DNA of 14,985 nt from Baffinella frigidus (GCA_026770585.1 MU646415.1:734562-749546), one strand, 5' to 3'; shown: positions 1 through 7,068, counted from the stretch's first letter. Made by a program: numbers and translations. The notes: a model not told the origin generated them from the letters alone.

Positions 1-1
1 G

Positions 2-85
2 AGGGAATCCATCGAGAGGGAGCATGATGCGATGAAGCCCACCGTCGCGAGCGTCAGCATCTGCCCCCATACACTTTGGCGTTAA
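2..85 (+). other. Possible 3' end of an upstream coding exon
   Basis: A GC-balanced frame runs in from the left edge for 27 codons (RESIEREHDAMK... to HTLWR) and stops at TAA 83-85. The sequence then turns sharply AT-rich. That transition could mark the end of a gene lying to the left. The opposite strand is also open here from an ATG (MGADADARDGG...), so even the strand is uncertain. No domain is recognisable in either reading. Confidence 0.15.
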
Positions 86-179
86 TGTCGATAGTATAAA
101 ACTACATTAATAGGGTAATGGACTAAAAATGGGGTAGTTCAATACCTTACAATGCATTTAAGATAATATACAACACATG

Positions 180-775
180 TAATATACTATACAACACATC
201 TACGATACTATACAACTACATATATAGATACTATACAGCACGTAATAAAATATACAACTACATCTAGACGGGAGAAGCGGACCAGACAGGGGTCGCATCC
301 AGGCTCCATCTGAGATTGTAAAGCTTTGAATGGGGACTTCAGACCCTTGCGCCATATAGTATCTTGTATAGTATCTTACACATGTAATATAGTAATAACT
401 GCATGTAACACATGTAATATACCATACAACCACATGCAGTATACTATACAACTACATCTAAACGGAGGAGCAGAACAGAAAGGGGTCGCATCCAGGCTCG
501 ATTTGAGATTGTAAAGCCTTGAAGGGTTCTTCAGGGCCTAGCGCCCAGCACACGCACGGCTCGTTCCGTACCACTTTTGTACCAGAAAAGGCCACACAAT
601 ACATGTAGTATCCTATACAACTACATGTAGAGGGCGCACAATACATATAAGATGGCGCGCCGGGGAGGGGTCCTAACCAGAAAAGGGTCGCATCCAGGCT
701 CCATCTGAGATTGTAAAGCTTTGAAGGGTACTTCCGGCCCTAGGGCCCAGCAGGCGCAGGGTTCCCCCGTCATAT
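180..775. repeat. Tandem array, three units of about 195-200 bp
   Basis: Three units share the core GGTCGCATCCAGGCTC, starting at 291, 484 and 686. Each core is preceded by an AT-rich block rich in TACTATACAACTACAT and followed by TTGTAAAGC(T/C)TTGAA and a GCGCCCAGCA-like tail. Spacing is 193 and 202 bp. Short frames on either strand are repetitive and are not counted as genes. The first 95 bases after position 85 are plain AT-rich sequence. Confidence 0.8.
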
Positions 776-1091
776 TCCATGCCTGAGATTGGGGTTTGGG
801 GGTAGTGTTTAGGGAAACGGTGAAATCTACTTGGGCCGAGTGTTTCAATCAAACGAAATCTTCGCGGGGCGAGTGTTTCAATTAAACCCTCCCGGCCCAT
901 AGGGGATTTGAACCGGTGTCCTAGTTTCTGAACGGAAAACTCCAATTCCCTACGGGGGTGGTTTTTTTAATGAAAGGCTCGTCTAGACGAAACCAGGCTG
1001 GATCTGAGCCAGATCCCAGCCCTCTGTCTGGTTATTGCGGACACAGGAAAGGACTCGAGGCTGGGACAAGCACGATTTAAACCCCCTTTTT
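776..1091. other. Non-coding spacer with one short direct repeat
   Basis: No gene seen. A 20-bp direct repeat (GAGTGTTTCAAT plus flanks) lies at 835-854 and 868-887. On the minus strand 905-915 reads GGTTCAAATCC, a match to a Pol III B box, with a weak A-box-like TAGGGAATTGG 38 bp upstream of it. The T stem does not pair, so this is not called as a tRNA. Confidence 0.5.
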
Positions 1092-1197
1092 CGTCCTAAA
1101 AGTCGTAATTTCAGGCACGGTGGTCACGTCCCCCCGGAATATCCGCAGAATATCCGGGGGGATGTGACCAGTTCTCAGTACAAATCATACAACCAGC
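1092..1197. repeat. Direct repeat copy 1 containing a hairpin
   Basis: The segment starts CGTCCTAAAAGTCG and ends near ACAAATCATACAACCAG. It matches 2308-2400 closely, so the pair brackets about 1.1 kb of foldback elements. Inside it, 1121-1170 folds back on itself (TGGTCACGTCCCCCCGG against CCGGGGGGATGTGACCA). Confidence 0.75.
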
Positions 1198-1271
1198 TGA
1201 GAACAACATGTAAAAATAGTCTGTGGTCCAGCCTGGAGTGGTACGACCTTGTCGACGTTTCGTGGCAGGCA

Positions 1272-1577
1272 CCCACCCACACAGCGGGCTACGAAGGGGT
1301 TTCGAATCACCTTCAAGCGATAAGACCTAGGACCCTACGGTGGGCAACCCGTAGGGACATAGAGGGGGTTCCTACGGATAAGGGGAAGTTCGCGGACAAG
1401 GGTGCGTCCTTCCACCCACACAGAGGGCTTCGAAGGGATTTTCGGGCACCCAGTGCCCGAGTTTCCGTTACCTTATCCGTAGGAACCCCCCGATGCCCCT
1501 ACGGGTTGCCTGCCGTAGGGTCCTAGGTCTTGTCGCTTGGGGGTTATTCAAAATCCCTTGGAAGTCCGCTGTGTGGA
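1272..1577. repeat. Foldback (MITE-like) element, arms about 110 bp
   Basis: The left arm 1272-1385 (CCACACAGCGGGCTACGAAG... ACCCTACGG ... GGTTCCTACGGATAAGG) is the imperfect reverse complement of 1470-1577 (CCTTATCCGTAGGAACC ... CCGTAGGGT ... CCGCTGTGTGG). The centre carries a smaller hairpin (CGGGCACCCAGTGCCCG, about 1454-1470). No transposase reading frame is present, so it is non-autonomous if it was ever mobile. A relative sits at 1794-1938 and an inverted relative at 2695-2780. Confidence 0.75.
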
Positions 1578-1614
1578 CAGTGGGCTTCGTGGAACGGTCC
1601 ATTTAGTTTTGTAG

Positions 1615-1790
1615 TAGAGCGTTTGCGGTAATTGTTGTCCGTTTTGGACGTGCGGTTTTCCGGTTTTCCAGTTTTCATTTGTACCAGAAGTGTCCATTTA
1701 AAATGTTTTACGGTCTTGACAACATTTTAAAAATCGGGAAACCGGAAAACCGAACGTCCGAAACGGACAACAATTACCGCAAACGCTCTA
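1615..1790. repeat. Foldback element B1, TIR TAGAGCGTTTGCGG
   Basis: Arms of about 50 bp beginning TAGAGCGTTTGCGGTAATTG at the left and ending in the complement at 1790 differ at only a few positions. The interior continues pairing (TTTAAAATGTT against AACATTTTAAA). It belongs to the same family as 2074-2267, sharing TAGAGCG(T/A)TT and an internal CATTTG(T/A)ACCAGAA block. Confidence 0.8.
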
Positions 1791-1793
1791 ATA

Positions 1794-1938
1794 CCACACA
1801 GCGGGCTACGAAGGGATGTTAAGCCCAAATCGGGCCGAGACTCCGGAACCATATCCGTAGGAACCCGCCTATGTCTACCTACCGTAGGTGCTATGGTTCA
1901 GTATATCAACCGAAATCCCTTCCTAGTCCGCTGTGTGG
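1794..1938. repeat. Short foldback related to 1272-1577
   Basis: The ends are CCACACAGCGGGCTACGAAG and the approximate complement ending CCGCTGTGTGG. The interior holds GGAACCATATCCGTAGG facing CCTACCGTAGGTGCTATGGTT. It is a diverged, shorter copy of the preceding foldback family. 1939-2073 between this and B2 shows no gene. Confidence 0.65.
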
Positions 1939-2073
1939 AAATTTTGGGTTGCTGGTACAAGGACATGTAATTAACCGACACCTCGACCGGAGATTCGGTC
2001 GAAATATCAGTCAAAGCCCACAGCCACGCCAGGGAACAAGTGGGAATTTCAGAACGCGACGGTTCGTTTCGCG

Positions 2074-2267
2074 GTAGAGCGATTCCGGGGAATGTTGGCC
2101 GCTTGTCGGGTTGCTGATTTGCCGGTTTGATGGTTTCATTTGAACCAGAAAAAGGTTTCACGCCCTTTCAAAACGCACCGTTTCGAGCATTCTGGTACAA
2201 CTGATCATGAGCAAACCGTCCAACCAGCAACCCGAAAAGCGGCCAACATTTCCCGGAATCGCTCTAC
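2074..2267. repeat. Foldback element B2, TIR GTAGAGCGATTCCGG
   Basis: The left arm starting GTAGAGCGATTCCGGGGAAT pairs with the right arm ending GGAATCGCTCTAC over about 43 bp with two mismatches. Weaker pairing continues inward to the GAACCAGA/TACCAGA blocks. B1 and B2 differ in sequence from each other while each keeps its own arms matched. Confidence 0.8.
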
Positions 2268-2307
2268 TACATGCGTGTATCGCTCTACTACATTAAAAAA
2301 ACTGTCT

Positions 2308-2400
2308 CGTCCTAAAAGTCGTTAATTTCAGACATGGTGGTCACGTCCCCCCTATTCCGAGGGGACGTGACCACTTCTCAGTACAAATCAGTCAACCAGT
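2308..2400. repeat. Direct repeat copy 2 containing a hairpin
   Basis: Matches 1092-1197. The hairpin here is 2338-2373, TGGTCACGTCCCC facing GGGGACGTGACCA with a 10-base loop. The loop differs from copy 1 while the outer stem is kept. Confidence 0.75.
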
Positions 2401-2544
2401 TGCGTTCCGTGGTACTACATGAGTGTGCCCTTTGCGGTGAGGCGCAGCTCCCCGTCCGTTCCACGTCCGGGCTTTTTCCTGATTGAAACCCCCGGTCAAA
2501 AAAATAAAACCAGAAGTGTATCTGAAATTTCCACGTGTGACCTG

Positions 2545-2660
2545 TCCACTTAGCAGCCACCGGTGCCTTTCTCCCCCGGATTTCCGGGAGATATTCTAGA
2601 CTTTTGGTGTGTTTCCCCGGGTGAGAATCAACTTTTGACCGATTCTCGAAGTCACTGGTG
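2545..2660. repeat. Dispersed repeat, inverted relative to 8900-9010
   Basis: CACTTAGCAGCCAC...CCCGGATTTCCGGG...CCCGGGTGAGAATCAACTTT is found as its reverse complement inside intron 2 of the ankyrin gene. Both copies hold the small palindromes CCCGGATTTCCGGG (or a close variant) and an adjoining CCCGGGTGAGAATC. Confidence 0.7.
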
Positions 2661-2694
2661 ACTGCCAAGTGGCTTGGTGTGGGAGTGGCTCTCC

Positions 2695-2780
2695 CGGGAA
2701 AAGGTTCCTACGGATAAGGTACCGGAAAGTCGGCCCAAAATGGGCCGAAAACCCCTTCGTAGCCCCTTGTGTGTGGGGGA
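2695..2780. repeat. Inverted partial copy of 1794-1866
   Basis: GGTTCCTACGGATAAGG, GGCCCAAAATGGGCC and CCCCTTCGTAGCCC... TGTGTGG appear here in the reverse order and strand of the block at 1794-1866. This marks a solo arm of the CCACACAGCGGGCTACGAAG foldback family. Confidence 0.55.
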
Positions 2781-2814
2781 AAGGCAGAACACCACGGACA
2801 GAAGGACTCACAGG

Positions 2815-2965
2815 GGAGCTCCTACAAGAAACCCGAGCTTAAGGGGACTCCTCCGAAAACCTCGAGCCTAGGGCGGCTCCTACGAAGAAAAGAAAAAAGC
2901 TTAGGTGGGCTCCTACGAGAAACCCGAGCCTAGGGGGGCCCCTACGAGAAACCCGGCCCTACGGC
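2815..2965. repeat. Tandem repeat, about 35-bp unit, five degenerate copies
   Basis: The unit is close to GGCTCCTACGAGAAACCCGA followed by GCCTAGGGG. The copies near 2895-2960 are best conserved, and an A-rich insertion interrupts one near 2880-2900. It runs into 2960-2999 (GCCCTACGGCCTACCG...TAACTACC), which reappears at 7339-7379. Confidence 0.7.
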
Positions 2966-3019
2966 CTACCGCAGTCACTACCGCAGGTTTAACTACCATA
3001 AATTTAGGCCGGTACTTTA

Positions 3020-3135
3020 TCAACCGTGCCGTGCCATGAAATGGCGAGGCAGCGAGGGGCCCCTACCTCCACCTCACGCGGTTGTGTGTCTATGCGTAAG
3101 TTGCCCTTCTCCTTAAGTTGCCCTTCTGGAGGCGT
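3020..3135. repeat. Dispersed repeat with CGTGCCATGAAATGGCG motif
   Basis: CCGTGCC...GTGCCATGAAA followed by TGTGTCTATGC(G/T)TAAGTTG(C/T)CCTTCTGG also occurs at 3540-3617, and the first part again at 3746-3775, where TGCCACGA/TCGTGGCA forms an 8-bp hairpin. These copies separate the foldbacks in this stretch. Confidence 0.55.
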
Positions 3136-3165
3136 GGTGGACCGACCACGCCTCGGTCCACCAAC

Positions 3166-3307
3166 TTTATCCGGGGAAACCTATTTTTCTTTAGTTTGAT
3201 GGCAAGGAAAATTACTACATAAATGCTTTAATATTACTAATAAGAACGAATTGTGTAGTAATTTTCCTTGCCATCAAACTAAAGAAAAATAGGTTTCCCC
3301 GGATAAA
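3166..3307. repeat. Foldback element A1 with TAATATTAC loop
   Basis: The arms 3166-3219 and 3254-3307 are perfect 54-bp reverse complements, starting TTTATCCGGGGAAACC. The 34-base loop contains TAATATTAC at 3229-3237, at the centre of the element. Relatives sit at 6569-6919 (A2), 6997-7068 (right half only) and 12314-12462 (A3). The perfect arms suggest recent origin or ongoing correction. No coding capacity. Confidence 0.9.
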
Positions 3308-3330
3308 ACTTGGGAACAGTCGGTCCACTC

Positions 3331-3530
3331 TTCCCAAGTTGTCACGCCGGGTTCGCGGAACCGATCCGTCGACTTTGAGGCGGGAAAGAGCCCAGGCTTA
3401 CCGAAACGGCCAGACGGGCGTCCACCTCCGAACCAGTCTGTTTGGGCACACCACTTTGCTTCCCCCGGGCTCTTTCCCGCCCCAAAGTTGACGGATGTGT
3501 ACCGCGAACCCAGCATGGCAACTTAGGGAT
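3331..3530. repeat. Foldback element C1, arms about 70 bp
   Basis: TTCCCAAGTTG...GGGTTCGCGG...CCGTCGACTTTGAGGCGGGA...AGAGCCCAGG at the left pairs with CCCGGGCTCTTTCCCGCC...AGTTGACGG...CGCGAACCCAGCATGGCAACTTAGGGA at the right. Solo arms occur at 3625-3668 (left-like) and 5578-5660 (right-like). Open frames read across it are by-products of the inverted repeat. Confidence 0.75.
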
Positions 3531-3617
3531 AGTCGGCGAACCGTGTCGTGCCATGAAACGTCGTGGCATGCAGAGCACCACTCGGTGGTCTGTCTATGCT
3601 TAAGTTGTCCTTCTGGG

Positions 3618-3668
3618 GGCGTGGTACAAATCCGTCAACTTTCGCGCGGGAAAGAGCCCGGGGGAAGC
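3618..3668. repeat. Solo arm of C-family foldback
   Basis: GGCGTGGTACAAATCCGTCAACTTTC followed by GCGGGAAAGAGCCCGGGGGA matches the left arm of C1 without a partner arm nearby. It is truncated or was left after rearrangement. Confidence 0.6.
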
Positions 3669-3680
3669 AAATTGGTGAGT

Positions 3681-3745
3681 CCAAATAACCCCCTAACAAA
3701 CCGACCAAATAACCCCCTAACGAGTCCAAATAACCCTCTAACGAA
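3681..3745. repeat. Tandem repeat, about 22-bp unit x3
   Basis: CCAAATAACCCCCTAAC with a short variable tail is repeated three times, the last copy having CCCTCTAAC. Only the telomere-like flavour (CCCTAA) is notable. Confidence 0.8.
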
Positions 3746-3749
3746 CCTT

Positions 3750-4516
3750 GTCGTGCCACGAAATGTCGTGGCATGCTGCGAGAGGGTCTCCGGGAAAAAG
3801 GCAGAGCACCACGTACACGCTCCATATCGCCTGCGGACCCACACATCTTCAGCCCTCTCAGCCTTACTTCGTGAGCCCTCTCGGACTTACTTCTGGAGCC
3901 CCCCCCTCAGACCTGCGGGCGGATCCATACATCTTCAGCCCTCTCAGACTCACGAAGACTAAGACTTCGTGAGACCGCTCAGGACTCGCAATAGGGTCTC
4001 TGGGGAAGAGGCAGAGGACCACGTACACGCTCCATATCGCCTGCGGACCCGTTTAGGGTTGATGCTTGATGGTTAAGGGTTTGGGGTTTGGGGTTTATGG
4101 TTTAGTGTTTAGGGTTTTCTTCGAGACAGACTTCTTGAGCGCTCTCAGACGGATCCAGACTTCGTGAGCCGGGCGGATCCATGCGGGCGGATCCAGACTT
4201 CGTGAGCCCTCTCCGGACTCGCGAGGGGGTCCATGGGGAAAAGGAAGAGGACTACGTACACGCTGCATATCGCCTGCGGACCCGTTTAGGGTTTATGGTT
4301 TATGGTTTGTTGTTAATGGTTTATGGCTTATGGTCCAGGGTTTTCTCCGACTGAGTCAGACTGCTTCAGCCCTCTCAGACTTACTTCGTGAGCCCTCTCA
4401 GGCTTACTTCGTGAGCCCTCTCGGACTGACTTCGTGAGCCCTCTCCGGACTCGCGAGGGGGTTCATGGGGAAAAGGCAGAGCACCACGTACACGCTCCAT
4501 ACCGCCTACGGACCCT
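3750..4516. repeat. Higher-order tandem array, four units of 210-240 bp
   Basis: Four copies of GGGGAAAAGGCAGAGCACCA-like sequence continuing into CGTACACGCTCCATATCGCC and GCGGACCC lie near 3790-3840, 3995-4050, 4225-4283 and 4467-4515. Between them are runs of a roughly 23-bp motif (AGCCCTCTC(A/G)GACTTACTTCGTG) and, in units 2 and 3, G-rich-strand telomere-like sequence (GTTTAGGGTTTATGG) right after GGACCC. Frames through it are repeat translations. Confidence 0.75.
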
Positions 4517-4536
4517 CCCAACTTGAGCTCTCTCCC

Positions 4537-4576
4537 GGGGGGAGGGGGGGGGAGGGGGGCAGGAGAAGGAGGGGGC
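4537..4576. other. G/A-rich tract, possible G-quadruplex
   Basis: An almost pure purine run on the plus strand has several runs of four or more G separated by single A or short AGGAGAAGGA spacers. Such a tract can form a quadruplex on the plus strand or its transcript. It lies about 600 bp upstream of the signal-peptide ATG and marks the switch from repeat array to GC-rich unique sequence. Confidence 0.5.
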
Positions 4577-5115
4577 TTTTACGATGGAGAGCGGCAGGAA
4601 CAAACGCAGCGCCACAAAGTAGCCCCATGATGGAGATGACATCCCCGCGGCCGCCGCTTCTCCCTCTGCCCCGCTTCACTCTCCGCCCCGCAGCTGCACG
4701 CAAAAAAACGCCGTTTTCAGACCTCTTGCGAATGCGCCGGGGTGGGGTTGGAAGCGAGTGGTGCGGGTGGAGTCCCGCGCGTCAGAAGCGCAAGAACGCT
4801 CTCCGGAAGCGCCAGGGGCAGTGAGCTCGGGCGCCGCTTCAGATGTCTGGATGCAGAGCCGCGGGGCCCAGCGCTCTGTGGCGATTTCGAACCGGGGACT
4901 TTTTGAACAGACGCCTTTGGTAGGAGGAGCGGCGACAGGCACGCGCGGGTTCCGTCCGAGGTCGACGTGACAGAAGAAGGGACCACAGGCCGCCTGGTCG
5001 TCCAGCGCAGACCTTATGGCTCTTTGTGCGCAAGAGGACAAATGCACCCCCTTCCCCTCTTCGATTTTGTTGCGATACAAAAGTTGTTCGGTTATCTTTT
5101 GACGATTTCTGCCTC
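4577..5115. other. GC-rich unique stretch, no gene assigned
   Basis: This is the longest low-repeat stretch in the window and probably the upstream region of the gene starting at 5164. Both strands carry open frames, including a minus-strand one continuing to 5513, but all are Arg/Ser/Pro-rich and show no domain. A box-B-like GGTTCGAAATC occurs on the minus strand near 4887, without a pairing T stem. No TATA box is evident. Confidence 0.4.
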
Positions 5116-5147
5116 AGGTTGTGGTCCTCACTCGAGGACCATAACCT
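5116..5147 (+). promoter_or_regulatory. Stable hairpin just upstream of the 5164 ATG
   Basis: AGGTTGTGGTCCTC (5116-5129) pairs with GAGGACCATAACCT (5134-5147) over 14 bp with one G-U pair and a four-base loop ACTC. It ends 16 bases before ATG 5164, so in a transcript it would sit in the 5' leader, where it could impede scanning or bind a regulator. It could equally be the relic of a small foldback. The role is inferred only. Confidence 0.55.
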
Positions 5148-5163
5148 AAAGAAGCGTCCCATC

Positions 5164-5268
5164 ATGTCGATGAGAGGATCTCCCTTCCCGCTAGCCCCCC
5201 TCCTCTTCGCAGCGCTGGCCATCCTGGCCGCGCGGGGAGGATGCGACGCGGCGATGCTCCGAGCTCCG
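5164..5268 (+). CDS. First exon of a putative secreted or plastid-targeted protein (signal peptide)
   Basis: The 35 codons from ATG 5164 read MSMRGSPFPL, then a 14-residue run of Ala/Leu/Ile/Phe (APLLFAALAILAA), RGG, and CDA|A, a good signal-peptidase site near residue 29. The basic N region, hydrophobic core and small residues at -3/-1 are textbook. ATG 5170 is an alternative start two codons in. CCG|GTATGC at 5269 is a plausible phase-0 donor. Without splicing the frame runs on to a stop at 5380-5382 (71 residues). In algae with secondary plastids such a peptide often heads a plastid-targeting leader, but nothing here proves that. The mature protein is not recognised. A longer minus-strand frame overlaps but looks like a shadow. 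Confidence 0.4.
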
Positions 5269-5409
5269 GTATGCGCCCCGCGTTTCGCCCCTTCCCAAAT
5301 CAAGATAAATCGCGGGGTGCAAGATCCACGCGTCTGGTTCGCAGCAAAGATGCCGACGTCAAGCAGTCTTTCCGACAACTGACTCTTCCCTGGCGTGCGG
5401 TGCGGGCAG

Positions 5410-5520
5410 GCGGGTCTGGCGGCGTCGCCGGTCTTGGCCTTGAGAGGAGGTGTCGCTCCACCCCAAACACCCAAACACCTCACGATCCCCGAAGCTTGCT
5501 TTCCTGGCCTCACCGTCTAG
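5410..5520 (+). CDS. Candidate second exon of the signal-peptide gene
   Basis: After a possible 141-bp intron (donor 5269 GTATGC, acceptor GCGGGCAG|G ending 5409) the phase-0 frame is open for 36 codons: AGLAASPVLALRGGV, then a Pro/Thr stretch, ending PGLTV and TAG 5518-5520. Joined to the first exon this gives 71 residues. The Ala/Ser/Leu/Arg-rich start resembles a transit-peptide-like region. Another donor, GTCTAG, lies at the very end (5514), so the exon could continue into unrecognised downstream exons. Support is only frame continuity and an AG|G acceptor like those of the ankyrin gene. Confidence 0.2.
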   Translation, partial: AGLAASPVLALRGGVAPPQTPKHLTIPEACFPGLTV

Positions 5521-5577
5521 CTCTGCCTCGTCCATGGTCAGCGCTGTCTCAGTCTATTTGGGCTCACCAATGTGGTG

Positions 5578-5660
5578 AGCCCGGGCTCTTTTCCACTCCA
5601 AAGTTGACGGATTTGTACCGCAAAGCAGGATGTCAACTTGAGAATAGTCTGTCAACACGA
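5578..5660. repeat. Solo right arm of C-family foldback
   Basis: AGCCCGGGCTCTTTTCC...AAAGTTGACGGAT(T)TGTACCGC...ATGTCAACTTGAGAATAGTC matches the right arm of C1 (3465-3535). No left arm is adjacent. Confidence 0.6.
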
Positions 5661-5688
5661 GTGCTGCAGAGCTCCAACATAATGCCAC

Positions 5689-5831
5689 ACGCTAACGCCA
5701 GCGGACCCCTTAGCCTACGGTAGGAACCCCCCCTCCTCCTACGACATTTAAAACAAAAAGGTCTTTAAAAGTCGTAGGAGGGGGCTCCTACCGTAGGCAA
5801 TCCGTAGGCTCTAAGTGCCTCGCTGGCGTTC
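5689..5831. repeat. Foldback with CCTACGGTAGG arms
   Basis: GCTAACGCCAGCGG...AGCCTACGGTAGGAACCCCC...CTCCTACGAC faces GTCGTAGGAGGGGGCTCCTACCGTAGG...GCTGGCGTTCGC, with a loop rich in TTTAAA and AAAA. The right arm carries an extra CAATCCGTAGGCT block. The CCGTAGG word recurs in foldbacks at 1272, 1794 and 7291. Confidence 0.75.
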
Positions 5832-5853
5832 GCTTTTCAGATGAAACACTCCC

Positions 5854-6235
5854 ACCAGCAACCCGTAGCAGCTTATCCCTTATCTGCCGAAAAAGGTAAG
5901 TAATCATTTTTTTTAGCAGGAATCAGGTGTAGGGATTTGAATTTAGCGGAGGACGGTTTTCCGGGTCTCATAAATCAGGAATTTCTCGGGTCGTTTAGCA
6001 CCAATTACTCAATTTGTTCAGCTTAGCGAGCCTGACAAGCTGGTGTTTTTTTATAATTTTCGGGTCGGGTACTGTAGTAATTATCTGCCAAACCAAGGAT
6101 GTCTCCTTGAATCTCCCCGTCAGCAATTCCGGGGTCCCTAGGGCCTCCTACCGTAGGGTCGTGCGAATAAATCAAAAATAATTTCATTCCCGGATTCTTG
6201 CAAGGACCCGGTAAAAGCTGCTACGGGTTGCTGGT
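5854..6235. repeat. 382-bp segment with 21-bp perfect inverted ends
   Basis: 5854-5874 (ACCAGCAACCCGTAGCAGCT...) and 6215-6235 are perfect reverse complements. The interior is AT-rich, has no long frame and does not fold along its length, unlike the foldbacks. No convincing target-site duplication is visible. The ends share CAGCAACCCG with foldback B2, so the two may be related. Confidence 0.6.
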
Positions 6236-6366
6236 AGTCTATATCAGAGTATTGTCACACAAGCAAATCGAAAGAACATTGTCGGAACCCTACACCCGAA
6301 ACCCGAAGCCCGAAACCCTGACGTCCTATGAAACAGGGTCCGGTGCCGCGGACGCCATGGCGGCGC

Positions 6367-6429
6367 TGCTCGCGGGGGAGAAGGGGCGCAGCGGCCCGGC
6401 GTCTGGGACGGGCGCCGACGGGGGTACCA
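6367..6429. repeat. GC-rich 57-bp interspersed repeat, copy 1
   Basis: GCGGGGGAGAAGGGGCGCAG continuing to GGGCGCCGACGGGGGTA. Further copies are at 6504-6562 and 6918-6976. A short tail (GCGGGGGCCGACGGGGGTA) lies at 7071-7089, and an inverted/hybrid copy at 7380-7447. Several copies are followed by AATCC(A/C)TCCGC(G/T)(A/G)TCTCT, so the true unit is longer. A frame through it reads GEKGRSG...GTGADGG, but its conservation as protein is doubtful. Confidence 0.65.
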
Positions 6430-6473
6430 ATCCATCCGCGATCTCTCCCACACAAGGCTATCCATGCGAACAG

Positions 6474-6562
6474 AATAAAATGAAACGTGTTTCCGTATGA
6501 AAGATCGCGGGGGAGAAGGGGCGCAGCGGCCTGGCGTCCGGGACGGGCGCCGACGGGGGTAC
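6474..6562. repeat. Long direct repeat flanking element A2, left copy
   Basis: AATGAAACGTGTTTCC(G/A)T(A/G)TGAAAGATCG plus the GC-rich 57-bp unit is repeated at 6893-6977 with few differences. The AT part is the right end of an A-family foldback, so the left copy is a remnant of another A element or one half of a tandem duplication. Confidence 0.7.
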
Positions 6563-6568
6563 AACTTC

Positions 6569-6919
6569 ATGTGGAAACACTTTTGATTTTTAAACGTGGA
6601 TTCAATCAAACTTACTACACGTTTGCTCTAATATTACTAGAGCTGGTCTCTCATGAGTTGACACTTTTCGGACCTGGAAAAACTTCCAAACTTCCAAACT
6701 CTTTCAGTCAACTTCTCATGAAATTTACCACAGCAGGCAGTTTGTAGAATTTACCTGTGGTAAATTTCGTACGAGTTGACTAAAAGAGTTTGGAAGTTTG
6801 GAAGTTTTTCTAGGTCCGAAAAGTGTCAACTCATGAGAGACCAGCTCTAATAAAGATCGTTCTGTGTAGTAAATTTCATTGAACCAAGTTTATAAATGAA
6901 ACGTGTTTCCATGTGAAAG
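6569..6919. repeat. Foldback element A2, interrupted by an insertion
   Basis: The left arm (CATGTGGAAACACTTTTGAT ... ACTTACTACAC) and right arm (GTGTAGTAAATTTCATTGAA ... GAAACGTGTTTCCATGTG) are imperfect complements of about 50 bp and resemble A3. The loop begins TAATATTACTA (6629-6639), then a 208-bp foldback intervenes, and the loop resumes TAATAAAGATCG at 6848. This matches the uninterrupted loop of A1 (TAATATTACTAATAAGAACG). Confidence 0.8.
6640..6847. mobile_element. 208-bp foldback insertion flanked by TA duplication
   Basis: The ends are GAGCTGGTCTCTCATGAG and its complement ending GACCAGCTC. The arms are about 92 bp each with only about five mismatches around a short loop (near 6732-6755). 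TA at 6638-6639 and 6848-6849 flanks it, and removing the insert plus one TA restores the A1-type loop. A TA target duplication is known for Tc1/mariner-type elements. With no transposase inside, this would be a non-autonomous MITE. The inner arm end GAAATTTACCACA resembles the A-family inner arms. Confidence 0.8.
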
Positions 6920-6977
6920 ATCGCGGGGGAGAAGGGGCGCAGCGGCCTGGCGTCTGGGACAGGCGCCGACGGGGGTA
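6893..6977. repeat. Long direct repeat flanking element A2, right copy
   Basis: Second copy of 6474-6562; it overlaps the right end of A2 and the third GC-rich unit. Confidence 0.7.
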
Positions 6978-6996
6978 TCAATTCATTCTTGGATAT

Positions 6997-7068
6997 GACT
7001 AGTAAGAACGAATTGTGTGGTAATTTTCGTTGCCAGGAAATGAAAGAAAGATAGGTTTCCCCGGATAT
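6997..7068. repeat. Half of an A-family foldback
   Basis: ACTAGTAAGAACGAATTGTG followed by TGGTAATTTTC(G/C)TTGCCA...GATAGGTTTCCCCGGATA matches the loop and right arm of A1. The left arm and TAATATTAC are missing; GGATATGACTAG stands in the loop position. Confidence 0.75.

Noticed and set aside
891-960. Minus-strand tRNA-like sequence with GGTTCAAATCC
   Set aside because: The B box matches but the T stem does not pair, A-to-B spacing is short and no acceptor stem closes. At most a tRNA-derived repeat fragment.
1035-1526. 163-codon plus-strand frame
   Set aside because: Spans a direct-repeat hairpin and a foldback; composition and content are those of the repeats.
3681-3745. CRISPR-like short repeat cluster
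   Set aside because: Units are contiguous without distinct spacers; a simple tandem repeat in a eukaryotic context.
4870-4935. Second B-box-like match (GGTTCGAAATC) on the minus strand
   Set aside because: No pairing T stem or acceptor stem.
4839-5513. 224-codon minus-strand open frame
   Set aside because: The longest frame in the window, but Arg/Ser/Pro-rich, no domain, and antisense to a clear signal peptide. Long antisense frames are expected in GC-rich DNA.
6198-6609. Plus and minus frames over the GC-rich 57-bp units (GEKGRSG...GADGG)
   Set aside because: The unit recurs in different frames and contexts, including inverted at 7380, so it is treated as an interspersed repeat.
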